From Chelydra serpentina (Eukaryota > Chordata > Testudines > Chelydridae), in NCBI GenBank assembly GCA_037349315.1, contig JBAIAC010000026.1, forward strand, positions 27,495,501 to 27,559,500: DNA of 64,000 nt. The letters run 5' to 3'. The position numbers and the translations under genes were made by a program. Under the pieces are notes generated by a model. The model saw only the letters and a program-made list of their open reading frames with translations. It was not told where the DNA came from and searched no databases. Positions 12,143 to 25,950 of the stretch are shown in pieces; within the stretch, counting starts at the first letter, position 1; every line of letters begins with the position of its first letter.

Positions 12143-15100
12143 ATTGGTGATACCAAATCCTCACCCTTCCAAGAGCCCCCTTCAAAAGGGGAATCCTACT
12201 GTAAGTTGGGAAGGGTCTTGTAATGACATTGTGTGTGGCCAGCATGTCCCATGACCTGGCTATTTTCTTGCTGATACAAGGTAGCCAGGAGCAAATTAGG
12301 GAACTACTTGATGCCCTAACCAGCAGTGGGGACTGAAGCAGTCCTTAGCAAGCCCAATATCGCGTGTGTGGGCATGGTGATAGTATGAGGGGTTCAAGCA
12401 TGGCACAGGAATGATTTCAGCTCTATGCGATTTGCCCAAGGCCATAGAGCCAGTCAATGTTACAGTCAGGAGTTTCTTGGTTCTCAGTCCTTGCTCTATT
12501 TTTAGCCCACAGCTCACTCTGATACCTCATAAGGAGATATTGAGAGGTAAATGAGGATAAAAATATGTTTGTGCACAGTTGAGGCATGAATCTAAACACA
12601 CATTGAATTAGCAAATCAAATGAAATAAAAAATCGAAACACAATAGAATGCATCTAGAATCAAAGATGTTATAATTGATAGTGTAGGAAACTGAGGCAGA
12701 CAAAACCAATGATTACACTATTGGATGAAAGTATTAGGGATATTATTGCTTTACTTCTCTTTGAATATAGTCATGAAACTGCTGCTGAATGGGAAAAGTC
12801 CATTGACAAATACTTTAGTTACATGATCCTAATATCTTAAGCGAAGCCATAAATACCCTATGGACATTTTCCTTCTCCTGTTAAAATAGTTGGAAGTACT
12901 GATGTTAATTTCAGTGAGAACCAGGCTGTGCCCCATGTTTGTCATTACTCTCTGTGGTAATGCAGAATATTTGGTTTCCCTTCCCCTGCTATGTAGATAT
13001 AATTCCCATTACTATTAAAGAGACCAGCACATCCATGAAAAAAATAATAGATTCTATTGAATTGAAATTACAATCACTTTATTAATTCCACATTGTGTGC
13101 AAATGAATTGCAGCCTGTCTCATGGAGTTTAATGCTGAATGATCCTTTATACCTTGGGTCGCTGATGAGCACACACATCATCTTCTGTCACAACTCACCA
13201 AAAATACAAAGCAAAGTTTTTCTTACCACCTAATTGTTTTCATATATCTAGCAAAACCAGAAGACACACAGGAAGAATAAACAGATAACTAGGAAAAGGA
13301 TCACAGCATGAGAAAGATGTTACAATTATTGGAAGCAGTGATGTATATAAATGAATGCAGAAGCTGCTGAAATCTTTCAGTATGTATTACAGAATGAGCT
13401 AGAGCGCCTTAGAACCCATAGGGACTTGTCAAAGAATCTGGAAAGCAAAAGAAACTATGTCTCTGGGTTCATTAAATGTGATCTGCCTTTGAAATAAAGG
13501 ATTCCCCTTCAGGATTTTCATACCAGGCAAGAAAAGGGGAAAAGAGAGAGCATTAGGATAATATATAAAGTTTCAGAGAGGTGAATGGAATCAATGATTT
13601 ACCAGTGATCCCTTTAAGAAATATACTTAGGAATTCTAAAATTGAGAGCAGCATGTGGTTCTTTCTTGGAAGAATGATGCAAGGCTTTAAAATGAAGTTT
13701 TAAAATGCAGATTGTGTAATTTCCTTTGAAAGAAGTGATGGGTAATTCCTTTGTAATTATACATGGATGAATTAATTATTCTCTAATGAACTCAAATAAA
13801 ACTTCATTTCATGGTGCCGTCTTTTATTTTCTTAATTAAAAATATCTAAAAGCATATTTCTAATAGGCTGTGATTTTTCTCTTTTGGATTATTGCTGCAG
13901 TTATGCTTGTTTCACCCCTAATATGTTGACATTGGGGTGTCAGATCCTCTGTTTAGACAATCCAGCTCATTACAAACTGGATTATGTCTCAACCAGTACC
14001 TGGGCACTAGGGTCAGAGATGGCTCTAAGGTCCCAATCGTACTTTCCTAAGAGCATTATTTCCTTCTCCCCCATTCTGTGCAGCTGCACAGCTTGGAGTC
14101 ACAATGTGGTTCGGGAGCACAGTTGCTGCTCCAGGCTAGTGCTCCCAAGAGTGTATAGCCTCTAAGGCAGGGAGGATACCTTGAGAGAAGAGTCATGGCC
14201 ACTCACACTGGGCAGATTAGGTGACTGGAAGCAGAAGGGAGTACATTTTACCATCTGCCAAAAGGACAGTGGATCTCCCACTGGATCCCAGAACTGAAGC
14301 TAGAGACTCAAGAGCAATTATGGTTGATTTCTCCCATGGTTGTGTTGCAGTGCGTTACCACACATCTAGTTCTAGGCTTTTTTTCAAAAGCCACAAACAC
14401 ACAAAGATTTATAAAATGATACAGATTTATCCGAGAAGTTGAACTTCTATAGGCTATGACTGTTTAATATGAATTGAATAATCAGCATTCCAGTGTATTA
14501 CCTTTTTTTATTGTACAGTGGTAATTTTAAATCTGCAAAATAGAGAAGTCCTTAGAGCAAATATTTGTCTCTGCAATTTCTCTCCTGCATTGATGGTAAT
14601 TGTGTGTTTGTAAGGTATGTATGTGGAAGACTATAAATATATACTATATATCTAACTAAATGTGTTGGCAACACTCCTTTGTACGTGTTCATTAATCGGT
14701 GAATAATAAAGTTAGTATTGTGACAGTATAATAGATATGGTATTAATAATATTGAAGTCACTGATCACCAGCTGTATTATACCAATGAATATTAGTTATT
14801 GTGGGGTTCAGAGTTCATTGTTGGGTGAAATTTGTCTTGATGTGGAGAAGTACTGTAAGGCCCTCTGTGCTACTTAAGACCTATGTAAAGGCTATATGGG
14901 GGTTTCAGAGTATTAACACAAGACATCTGTATCACCATTGGGACCAGAGGTATGCTATGGGGAAATGCAAGGACAATCTAATGGCAATTAGTGCATGAAT
15001 ATGTTGGCTAGAGGAACTGTGGCTGCTACTTCAAGGGCAGGGGATGTTTGCATTTACAACTCTACAGCCTGGCCAGCGGTTGAGAGGGATTTCACTGCCC

Positions 15101-15896
15101 TGGGACTTCTCTGTCAGAAAGTCTAATTAATTGGGTCTCATGCAAGGGAACTAAATGTCACCATCTCTGGGTTGAATTAAGTTTTCCATAAAGTGTATGT
15201 TCCTCTTAATTCTGGGATCACGATTAGTACTGGAATCTGGGTGGTAAATATTGATTTTCCCCTTTGTTAAATATATGTTTTTGTTACAATTCTCAATACT
15301 ACTCTGAGAAATAGGAGGCCAGTTCCAGGCACAAATGTAATGGATAAAGGTACAGGTGTGGAAAGCAGTTTCATATTTCCAACATTTGTGAAGACTTTTC
15401 AGCAGAAACTCAGTTTCATTTATCCTCTTGATTATGCCTCTTTATCAATTCACCTAGACCCTATATAATTATTAGCGTAATGATCTTGAACCTTCACATG
15501 AATGCAGCCTGCCGAAGCTTGACAATTGCTTTTTATTATCATTCATGTCTCGTACGACAGAGGGAATGTTAGCTGGAAAAAATAATATGCTCTCTGACTT
15601 TGAACATCACTTAGTTTTGTGCTTTGAAGCTATAAGGTGATGTCAGTTGGATCCTAAATCAAAACAATAAAATGATTTAGAAACATTGGTACCTATGTAG
15701 GTCATTTATTATAATGTTTCCGTATTAAAGCACTTTAATATTTCAAAAAGCTGTTTTGATCTTTGACTTTGGATACTCACCAGAAAGGATGAACACAATT
15801 CGAATAAATGTAACGTTTATTATTTGCTTTATATTAAAGGGCTGGGAAAATACGATTGTCAGTGACCAGGTTGGTGCAAGAATTTGGTCTATCTAT

Positions 15897-16330
15897 TAGA
15901 GCTGGATCCAGGCTCGGGTAGGCATGGGAGCAAAGCCAAAGGTCAGAGTCAGGAGTCAGAATCCAAAGCCTAAAACCAAGGGTTAACTGGAGTGGCAGTC
16001 AGAAGGAGAAGAGTGTCTAAGCCAGGAATCAGAAGTCAGGAGGAAGATGGGGGCTAGAACAAGCACAGGCTGAGGCTGGAGCAGGAGCTAGTACAGGCAA
16101 GGGCTGAAGCAAGGCTAGAGAAGGCAGAGGCAATAAAAAACACAGCTGCAGACTAGGAATGTGCTCAGCACTCACTTAAACTCAATAGCACCAGAAGTCC
16201 AGTGTCAGCCAGCCTGCTGACACCTGCAACCAATCAGGTGCCACTGTCAACCAGACAACTTATATCAGGACCAGCTGTGTTCACTGGGTTGCCAGGAGAC
16301 TGGCTCTGCTGCAGGCTGGTGCCTGACACT
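15897..16330. repeat. Unclassified GC-richer interspersed repeat
   Basis: A purine-rich block of GAGTCAGAATCC/AGGAGTCAG motifs is followed by ACCTGCAACCAATCAGGTGC and a GGTGCCTGACACTA end. It stands out from the AT-rich intron and resembles an LTR-like turtle repeat, but I see no clear termini or target duplication. Confidence 0.4.
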
Positions 16331-16589
16331 ATCGTTTTTGGCCCAGATTAATCTTTGGGGGGGAAAAGTTAAATGTATTTTCCATTGATCCTAATCAATT
16401 GCAGCTTAAAGGTTATAAAATGCTTCTGGGCACTCCTACCTCTTTTAGGCACGTTTCCAATGTGCTAATATTAACCATGAGCTGTCTTCAGTCCAAATGT
16501 CAATGTCTCACTAGTTTGTGATTAAAGAACTCCTGCAAATCTTCCATGGCTCTAGATTTCTTTGCCTTCACCTTGTGTTTAGTCAGTCA

Positions 16590-17990
16590 GTCTGATTCCT
16601 GATGAGTCATTAGTGATGAGTCATCTTCTAAGGTGACACTGATTTTCATGGACTTCTTCAGCATCTCTAACAACCATTTTCTGGGTCTTCCCAGCTGTAT
16701 TTGCCTTATGACTAATAGCTCTTGTAATCTCTGGCCAACAAATCCTATGTCTCATCTCACATGACCCAAACATCTCAGTTCATGCTCCCTCAGCTTTTTC
16801 ATGAGGGGGGGCTACCTATATCATGGCTTGTATCATTTCTCTGTAGGCTGTCAGCTCTCATCTCACACAGCATCCACCTGAGCATTCTCAGTCAGCAGTG
16901 TAAAGTAGTTATTCTTATCTCTTCTTCATTGGCTAGCATTCCAATCCTTACGTAACAGATGGCCTAATCGTGGTTTTATACACTTTAATTAACATATTCT
17001 TATTGCAGAGAATTCCCACCAACTCCCTGCATTTGCACCAAGCACTCTTCATGAGGCTCCTAATGTTCACGTCCACGTGCCCATCATCGCTCATTACTGA
17101 ACTTAGGTATTTGAATTGTTGCACAGAGGTTAACTTTATATCACCTAGTTTTACTGGTTTCTCATTGTCCCCCTCAATGAAGCATTGCATGTATTTCATT
17201 TTTTGTTGGCTAATCCATAAACCATTTTCTTCTCACGCACTCTTCCATCATTCTAGATCCCTTTTTTTCAGTTTGTATTTATCTTTGCAACACAACATAA
17301 TATCATAAGCACAATGCATACTGCATGGATCCTCTTCCCTAATCCCCTGAGTGAAGGTAGCCATTGCAATCACAAATAGGAATGATAAGACTGATCTTGG
17401 ATATAGACCCACCCTCACTGTGAATGGATCACTGTAGCTACAGCTGCTTCTCAGTGGTGTTGTATTGCCCTCCTACCTCTCCATGATAGTCTGAACATAT
17501 GTCTCTGGTAGATTGCGTAGCCATAGACCACCATGTCAATTCTCTAGAAACTCTGTCATAAGCCTTCTCTCAGTGTACACTAAATGCTATTCATTGTGAT
17601 TCTCCCTGTACTTCTATTGTTTACCCTCCTGCCATAAACCCGAATTGACTGTCATTTATTTGATGCTCTAGTCACTTACAATGTCTTTTCCTGATAATTC
17701 TTTCCAACCATTTAATTGTATGACTCATTAACCTTATGAATCTGTAATTCCTCTGCAAATACATTTCACACTTGAAGATAGATACCAGCATGGTCTTCCG
17801 CTGCTCATTGGGCACTTTTCCAGTTTGGGGGATTAAGTGGTTGAAGTTGATCATCATTCCCATCCCCTCAAGGTCTAATGCTTTAAATGCCGCAATTGGT
17901 ACACTGCATATGGTCCCACTGCCTTCCTGTGTTTCATCTTCTTTAGCGCAGTCTCAGTCTCTATCCTGGTGACGAGTCTTGTGAGGTTAT
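16590..17990 (-). pseudogene. Decayed RTE-like LINE reverse transcriptase
   Basis: Minus-strand frames carry RT and post-RT remnants in the right order. A segment at 17863-17672 includes GKVPNEQRKTMLVSIFK and LMSHTIKWLERII, matching the RTE-type 'YRGIKLMSHT' region. A segment at 17199-16948 includes QQFKYLSSVMSDDG and ends VYKTTIRPSV, typical of the thumb region of RTE-like elements. The frame is broken by many stops and shifts between and beyond these pieces. The 3' side (16600-16625) holds two copies of GATGAGTCAT, possibly the simple-repeat tail that RTE elements carry. It is non-functional, and the exact 5' limit is unclear (possibly to 18250). Confidence 0.75.
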
Positions 17991-20313
17991 TGATTAACTA
18001 TTGAGAGAAGTATGTGCAACTCAGTGTCTCTTAACTGAGCAGTTTCTCTAAAAAATTCCTGCCATCCCCTAATGATTTTGCAGTCTTCCACCACTCCTCT
18101 TCCATGATTCTACACTTAATTAGCCAAATTTTGATTCACAAATCAAAGTGCTCTTTGTGTTGTTACTCAGCTAGTTCTTATACTTAAGCTTTGACGGTTT
18201 GGCCACTCCTCATTAGCAAAGTCCCAAATATTAGTCAGTGCAGATGCATCAAATATACTTTCAGGATTTTTTTTTCAGAATAAGGCTTTGATTAGAAAGG
18301 CCTGTAAGCACACTTAAGTCAACTGGACATAAGTTTGCGCCTAAGAACTTTGCTGAATAGGGATTAAGTGCCCAAAGGCATATTCTAATATAACATCAAC
18401 CTAACTCAACTGAGCATGCTCAGAGAAAGCACAGCTATATAAGGTGAATAATACTTAGTTCTGTTTGTGCAGTGGAGAGAGGAACAGCTAAATCAGGAGG
18501 AAAGTCAGTCTTGCATTATGTTGTTTGCTCTTAAACAAGAAAATCCTAGAAAGAGAGAAGACTTGTGTTTTGCGGATAGGATTGAGTTTTACACATTCAG
18601 TGTGCGCATGCATGCAGATAGATTTTGATTGGAGGAGAACAGGGCAATAGAGAAATTGGAAGGGAGGAAGAAAGAGGGAATGAAGGGCAGGTGGAGCTAG
18701 ATTGAGTTAATGGAACCAGGACTTCACCCAGAAGATCTTTGTGGGACAACTAAATTATTTGGCTCCATGTGGCTAGAAGTCAAATAACAGATGCCAGGCC
18801 GAATTCCTCCCAAGATTCAAACTGACTGTCCAAAATTCAAACTACTGTATACATTCTAAATCCAACTCCAAAGGACCAAACTTGACTGTGCTTATTGCAA
18901 CATCTAGAGATGATGCTAGACAAGGTGCTCTAACATTGTTATGTAATCTGTCTCATCATTACTGGAGCCCAAGTACCTCAAAGCAAGGGTATGGGCTAAT
19001 TTATCAACATTTGTGATCCAATCTTGAAAAAATATCTATGAAAGCACATGACTACAAGATCATTTAGGTGCGTCAATTACAGTATAGGGTGTCAGCAAAT
19101 ACTGTATGGAATTTTTCCATCTGATTTTATCCTCTAATGAAGACCATTGTGAAAGCAAAATCTCTTAGGTGGTTGTTGCTGGTTACCAGGTTATACAAAC
19201 CTCTATCAGAACATCTTTTGTGAAGAAGATATGCAAGATATTTAATGCAAATGATACCCTTTAAAATTATATTTTATACAATTTCCTTTACTAAATGTGT
19301 TCAAAGAATGTTAAATATGTACAGAAACTAAAGTAATCTTCCAGTGGGCTTAGTATCACTATACATGAGTTATAATAATATATTCATTCATTTCAATATA
19401 CATTGACAGTAATAAAGTTGGTATAATAAAAGGCACATCTTACACTTGGAGATTAATTGATTATTTGATTTCACCTGGCATTTTAGGGTTGACCCAGAGC
19501 CTACTCCAGTGAGCTTTGGTTCAAGCACTTAGTTGACAAAGACTGAAAAGTCTAAGAGAAGAGTTGCTTGCATTTGGATTTTTTCTGTATTATTCAGGGT
19601 TTTCTAATCTTATCTTCTCATTTTGCTGAAGCACTAAATACAATTTAAAAATCATTTTTTTGATAGGAAGAAATTGTGAAGAAAAGTGTGCCCAAGGAAA
19701 ATATTCGTTCTCCATTTTTTCTGGTAGCTTGCTTTCACAAAACACTCTTTCATGAATAACCCTTTGGGAATAAGGATTTAAGAGTCTCTTTTTAGTTCAG
19801 TTCAACAACTGAGTTAAAATGCAGTTGTAAGATTTTTGGTAATGCTGTCAATTAAAAACATTAACTCAGATGAAACTTGCCAAATGTGTTTTAAGTCATT
19901 TTTAAACACCCATCACTTTCTGAAAATAAGCTGAAAGGAAGTAATGCATGAAAATAAGTAGCTAGATTTAAAAATATATTATTGCTTAGCCTTCATTTGC
20001 TCTTTGATCTAATTGGTTAAGGACATTTAGTGTTCGTTCATTTTGACTCATAATAGATCTGAAGACATTTACATTTAGAAATAGGGATTTAAATATATAA
20101 AACAGCTGCCTTTTAAATAGAAAGTCTAATTATGCCTATGATTACATTCAATTTTGATTAGTATGCATACAAGTCCTTACTCTCCTTGCGTATTCAAGCT
20201 GAGATATGGAGCTAAGATTAAAGTACAAAAGAATAACTTGAGAAATGCATGGCTAGACCAATGCGAAAAGTAAATGCTGGTTTTATCACTAAAATGCTTA
20301 TTTGTCATTTTAG

Positions 20314-20608
20314 CTACACACAGACTTGGATCCTGGAAGCAGCAAAATCAAGTATATCCTGTCAGGAGATGGAGCTGGGACAATCTTTGTGATCAATGAC
20401 AAGACTGGAGATATTCATGCTATGAAAAGACTTGACCGTGAGGAAAAGGCAGAGTATACACTAACAGCGCAAGCAGTCGATGGGGATACAAACAAACCTT
20501 TGGAGCCGCCTTCAGAATTCATTATTAAGGTTCAAGACATCAATGACAATGCACCAGAGTTTCTTGATGGCCCATATCATGCCACTGTTCCAGAAATGTC
20601 CATTGTGG
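20314..20608 (+). CDS. CDH8: CDH8 exon encoding most of EC1 and the start of EC2 (295 nt)
   Basis: Internal coding exon of a type II classical cadherin, a calcium-dependent homophilic adhesion receptor of the neuronal plasma membrane. It starts after a TAG acceptor in phase 0 and ends before the donor GTATGT in phase 1. The 98 full codons begin [20 protein letters not shown] and carry the EC1 calcium motif LDRE (in [12 protein letters not shown]), then [10 protein letters not shown] and the linker motif DINDNAPEF, and then enter EC2 with [12 protein letters not shown]. The 295-nt length is the conserved size of this exon in type II cadherins. From memory the closest match is CDH8 ([35 protein letters not shown]); CDH11 reads LHSDIDSG and DINDNPPEF here. 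The exon carrying the N-terminal tryptophans lies upstream of the window. The alternative is a CDH8-like duplicate. Confidence 0.93.
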
Positions 20609-21688
20609 GTATGTACGCCTAAACATATAAGGAGGTTTGAAAAGTCACCTTTAAAATACCCCAGTACACCAATGATGGGGAAATATATTTACTTTATTCC
20701 TATTTCATTTTTTAAATCCCTTCTTGACCAAAGTGCTCAACTGCAGTACAATAGGTTGAGACCCTCAGTAATAAGAAAATGACTATCAGTTATATTAAAT
20801 TGGCATTCTTTGCACAACAATACTTCAGTGGCCCACATTTGTAGTCTGTTTATGATGCTGTGGAGTCTTGTTACTGTGGAGGATTTATCAAGATTTGTTC
20901 CAACATGCCACTCTAATCCTATTGATATTTTGTTGATGTTTAATTATCTGTTTGTGTGTATTTGTGCACAGATGTAGCACTTACAATATGTGGACACACA
21001 CTCATTTATTTTCCTCCACGTATAACTATAATCAGCCAAAACCAGGAAAATGAAAGATGTTATGTCTGGAAACTGATGGTGGGCTTAACCACTTAGCCAT
21101 ATGATCTCAAAATGAGGGAGTTAGAATGGGCAAAGAGAGAGAGCTGGGAAGAAGAAGAAGGAATTAATGTGGTTGAAGGAAAGGAAAATACATGCAAAAT
21201 GTACTTGTTAATAGATTGTATTGGTAATGTGTTCATTTATATTCCTTATGGTTTTTGTGTGCGTGTTTTGGATGGGGATATGTTTGTTTCATTGTGCAAT
21301 TCTGGTGCACATTTTGTTTTATATATCTATATCTGCAGCTGTCTAAACATATACCTGTACAGATAAGTAGAGAGAGAGAGACACTTAGGAATATATTGAA
21401 ATTCAGTGTATAGTATCTTACTCTGAGAGTAGGCCCATTGAAACCAATGCGCCTAATTGCAGAGCACTCACTATGAGTGAGGACATAAGAATTGGTCCAT
21501 AGAAAGTAAAGAATGATTACTTTCAGTTTAATATTGGTAAGCCTTAGAAATGTTGTTTTCAGCAATTCTTGTACTCCATGGCTGTCAGGGCAAGATATAC
21601 ATAGATGCTCACTTGAAGGCATGCCAAACCTCATTACAAACAGAATAGTGCCCCATCAAAGAATTTAGAAAACAGCATTCTGTTCTAT

Positions 21689-21720
21689 TGCAGTGACTCA
21701 CACTCACACTCACACACACG
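21689..21720. repeat. CA-rich simple repeat
   Basis: ACTCACACTCACACTCACAC and following CA units form an imperfect microsatellite. Confidence 0.75.
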
Positions 21721-23778
21721 ATATATGGGGCAAGAACTGTCATCTTCCTGCAATTCAGTACAATGAGTTGTATGAGGACCTTTTCAAATCTAACTGCAGC
21801 AGACCCAGTAGCACTAGCATAGTTACGGTAGAGTTTGCATGTCAATTATAATTCTTCTCCAGATTTGATGTCTTGGTTGCTTTGAATCACTTCTACTGAA
21901 ATTGGTATATGCATTTTCAGCCGGAATGTCAATTCCTTTACCAAAACATGTTTAATATGCTAAGCTGTTTTAATTGTATAGTAGCGCAAACATAATGTGG
22001 ACCTGGTTTTAGATGATATTTTTGGCATGCTCTAGGCAAGAAAATAGCTTAATTAAATTAAAAGGAAGAGCTGGCAAGAAAGAAATTGTAGGCTAATACT
22101 TATATGAACTGGACTGATTGTGTTTCCCTTCTAGTTTTTCCTTTGGAATGCCCAAAGATATGCCTGCAGGGGGGAAATGGTTCCTGAGCATTAATTCTAT
22201 TAAGAATAATTTATATATCCTGTAATGGTAAGCAGCACTTTAGAAACATAGCTTACAACATCACATGATTCCTGCTCAAGGAAGCTTCAATCTAAGTAAG
22301 ACAAGGCAAATCATAGACAGGGCACTGTGTAGCAGATCAGGTAAAGGAAAGTATAGGGGTTACTGATGAGAAGGGGCAGGCTTTGTTGAAAAAGATGATC
22401 TTTAATGAGGCAATTGAGGAGGAAAGAGATGGTGGATGAGAGCAGAGGAAGGGAAGAAACTGAGAAGGATAAAGGCAATGAAGGGGCAGTAAAGTGAAAG
22501 GATGGGAAAAGCATATGGAATGTGAATGGGATTAGGTACAAATGAAACTAGTGATATGGTAAAGGACAGAGAATCAATGGAGACAGAAAAGAGTATGTGG
22601 TGAGAGTGACGGGAGTGGTAAATGAAATCAGCAGTGAGTTTTGGACAGACATCAGGAGGAAAAGGTCAGAGGCAGGAAATCTGGACAGTAGAAGTCTACA
22701 GTAATCAAAGGAAGAGGTGACCATTATAAAAGAGAAGAGTTTTAGCAGATGGGATAACAAAAAAAGGAAGTTTTGGGGGGACGTTAAAGAAGATGTGATA
22801 GGACTTTGCAAAAGATTATATATGGAGGATATAGAGATGAGACAAACATTGGTATCAAGAATGTTAACCTCGGAGACATGAAGGAGAACAGAGTTACCAA
22901 TGAAGATAGAGTAGGAATGGTACAGTATCTCACTCCCCCTGTGTTCTAGAAGCACAGGGAGGCACAATTGTTCTTGAAATTCCCATTGAGGTGGGACAGC
23001 TCTTCCCCTGAACCTACCAGGCCCATGCCTCTGCCGTCTGGTACAACATGGCCCATAAACATTTTATTTTCAAATGCTATAGTTAATATTCCAACCCTTA
23101 ATAACAACAACCAAGGTGAAAACAAGTCATACGTTATCTCAAAAGAAGGCTTGGATTTAGAATTACCATATGATTTGTGAACTCCAATTTTATTGAATGA
23201 ATCAGACAGGACAGTGTATGTATCTAAATATCCCTACACCTTAAATTTTTCCTTTATGTAGCATTCCATGGGATGTACTTTGTTTTCAACCTATTACTCC
23301 AAAGAATCACCAACAGCAAATACAAACCCTAATTCTGAGTTGCCACTCCTGAACACAGAGCATGTATCTCACTGAATTATGTGGATGATGAATAACTATA
23401 AAATCAATGCATCATATGCAGTTCTTCCTGTTAACCTGTAATGTGACTAAAAGTCAAGGCTGACATCTCGAAGGCGAGAACGTTGCTGTTTTATCAATTT
23501 TACTGTTACTACTTTGGCTATTCTCCCTCCTTTTAACCAACTAGAAGCTATATCAATGGCTATAGTCAATATAAATTATTTTAACCTTTTTTAGGTTTTG
23601 TCATGTTTGTTTTAAAATCAGTTTCCATCATCTATCAATATGTAGGGGAAAGATTGACTACTTCTTCCAGAGTTAGAGATTTATTTTATTTTTTTTGCTG
23701 TGCTCTCGGTATTTTGCTTCAGTTATCCACTTAATTCCCCTTTAAGAGAACTCCACCCACCCATGCAAACTTGGGACT

Positions 23779-23779
<1 letters not shown>

Positions 23780-23821
<42 letters not shown>

Positions 23822-23822
23822 A
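23780..23822. repeat. (GT)n then (GA)n microsatellite
   Basis: About sixteen uninterrupted GT units are followed by five GA units. It is the longest pure dinucleotide tract in the window and so likely length-polymorphic. Confidence 0.9.
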
Positions 23823-25920
23823 TGTTCTGAGACTGGGGAGGAACTCATATGCTATGTGTAGTGCTTATGCAATGAAAATACTATACAAGTCATTTCATTT
23901 CTGGATAGCTGGAGAAAATAATACAGAAGATACAAGTGAATACACATTAATTTCTCTAGCATTCTAAAACTAACTCATCCTTCTTTTGTTGAAATTCTGA
24001 CATAGTGTAGCTTTTCAAACATAATATATGCAGCTGACATATCTTATACTGCTGCAGGTTATAATTTCTTGTTTGACAGCAATGTGGTGGGCACTGTACA
24101 AAACATTGTCCCAAGGTGCTAACTATATGAATAAGTACACGGATAGTACAGTTGACATGCACTCTTGTATATGTATATCTACAACATGGATAATATATCA
24201 TGTTTGCGGCGAAGCTGGAGCTTTGCAGGTGCAAACCCTCTCTAGAGATCATGTACACCGCATGTATACATACATTTACATATGTAATCAGTATGAACAC
24301 ATGCCACATGTTGTTGTTGTATATGAATGATGCTGGAAAATCCTGATTCCCTGAAAAGACTGCTTGCAGGACCTTCCTCCCGCAAATGGTGCCAAGGCAA
24401 TCTCTATCCCAGTGTTGTTTCCTGTAGGAATGCTGCTGACTTTTCAGCCGTCTTGGCTGCACACTCTTGCATCCGCACGAACACACACACACTGAATGGT
24501 GTGCACAGTCACAGTGTTCAGGAATAATTTGAAATCATTCTCTCTTTTTTCTGAGGAAGGAGTGGGATTCATGCTCCAGAAAAAGCCCTGAGGAGCACAC
24601 ACAATTCACCCTGACCTCAACCCTCAGTTTCCTTCCTTTCAGCTCTGTCACAATAATCATCCTTCTAGTCCATCTCAGTCCCCCTCCCTCTTTGGTGAGA
24701 CTGAATGTTTTGCACAGTTTTAATACTGCTCTGATCTCCTGAGGAGCCCAGGGTTGAGAAGGAGGGAGGAAGTCAAATCTGAACGCCTGTCTCCTGTGTG
24801 GCAGCATATGTTAGCAGGGCTGCTCACAGGAGTGCACTTGGGAAGTAGGAAATAACTTGTTTTCAATGGCATTTAGTAGTGCATTCTGTACAAATACGTT
24901 TAAGCATCATGAGACCTAAAGGGACACATTTTGGAAGAGGACCCAGGTGAGAACCCCTAAAAAGAGATCCAGATAAGTATGGGAAGAAAGGTGGAGTACC
25001 CAGTAGTTCACTAGTTTTTAAATTTGTTCCTGAACTTGCGTCCTCTGTGTAACAGCCAATAATGATGTCATAATGTACAGATGAGTGAGCCACCTTAAAA
25101 AAAATTGGAAGAACCAGGTCAAACTGAACTGATCCCATAGTGTTTCTTTGAAAATGCCTGAATAAGTCCCCCTTTTGTGCTTCCTTCTCCTCAACTGTTC
25201 ACAGATTCCTTACCGTTGGTGGGGTTGCTGCAGGTCTGATAATGTGCCCTGATATGGATGTGGTCTTCAAATGTTGTTGGTTCTGTGGTGGTATTCAGGG
25301 AAGGAACAGCGAGCGAGCCTCCATAGTTCTGTTTTGAGCAAAGGGTGCTTAGAAGTCTATGGTTCTGCTAATGGTCAGCGGCAGAGGTTCAGGAGAATAG
25401 AAAGATGCATTGAATTGAATGACAGATGTGCTGGTGCAGGGAAGAAGGTGAGACAGAAGAAAGAGGGAGATTGTCTGTCTGAAATTAGTCAAAAATTGTG
25501 AATATTCACTTTTCCAAACATCCAAACATTTAATGGATTATCTGACCCAAACCTCCATCTATGAGGAAGTTCCCCATCACTTGTCATAATAAAACACAGT
25601 ACCTAGTGTGATGCAGCATGGCAGTGCACTAAAAATAAATTGCACCTGCAATGCGTCAAAAAATTGAGTGGGTGAATTATTTTAGAATAATTCAACTTCT
25701 CTTTATTATGATGTTTCTCAAAGATGTCTTTCTTGGAAAAGAGTTTGGATTTTCAGTTTAGTATTTGCTATTATTGCAGTTTTAATCTGAATATATCTGC
25801 TTTCTTTGGGTCAAAATCTACACTCCCCCTCATCCCGTTGCACTACTGTATATCAAGCGTAATTCCAATTACTCTGGCCATGTGTTATTTCACATATAAA
25901 AAACAGACCTATTTCACATA

Positions 25921-25950
25921 AACACACACACAAAAACGTGTGTGTGTGTT
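25921..25950. repeat. Inverted (CA)n/(GT)n simple repeat
   Basis: AACACACACACA, a short AAAAACG spacer, then TGTGTGTGTGTT form a small perfect hairpin of simple repeats. Confidence 0.7.

Larger units (their letters stand above)
1..20313 (+). other. CDH8 intron upstream of the 295-nt exon (partial)
   Basis: No supported gene lies here; open frames are short and match no family I know. It is inferred to be intron because the next exon opens with an acceptor in phase 0 and the preceding coding exon (signal peptide, propeptide, start of EC1) is absent. Separate entries list the repeats. Stretches such as 2300-5900, 6500-8250, 8400-9840, 12150-15890 and 18300-20300 look like single-copy AT-rich sequence with occasional short simple repeats. 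Several AT-rich, homeodomain-motif-like patches (for example 4960-5200 and 15490-15790) could be conserved noncoding elements, but that needs an alignment. Confidence 0.75.

Noticed and set aside
21233..21634. 133-codon open frame on the minus strand
   Set aside because: No recognisable domain, and it overlaps simple repeat-like sequence in the intron.
22548..22967. 139-codon open frame on the minus strand
   Set aside because: It is opposite a purine-rich stretch, giving a Ser/Leu/Phe-rich translation that looks membrane-like only because of composition.
23956..24492. 178-codon open frame on the minus strand, the longest in the window
   Set aside because: It resembles no family I know, is rich in Cys, His and Tyr from CA/TA-rich DNA, lies within an intron, and has no splice or promoter context. 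Most likely chance.
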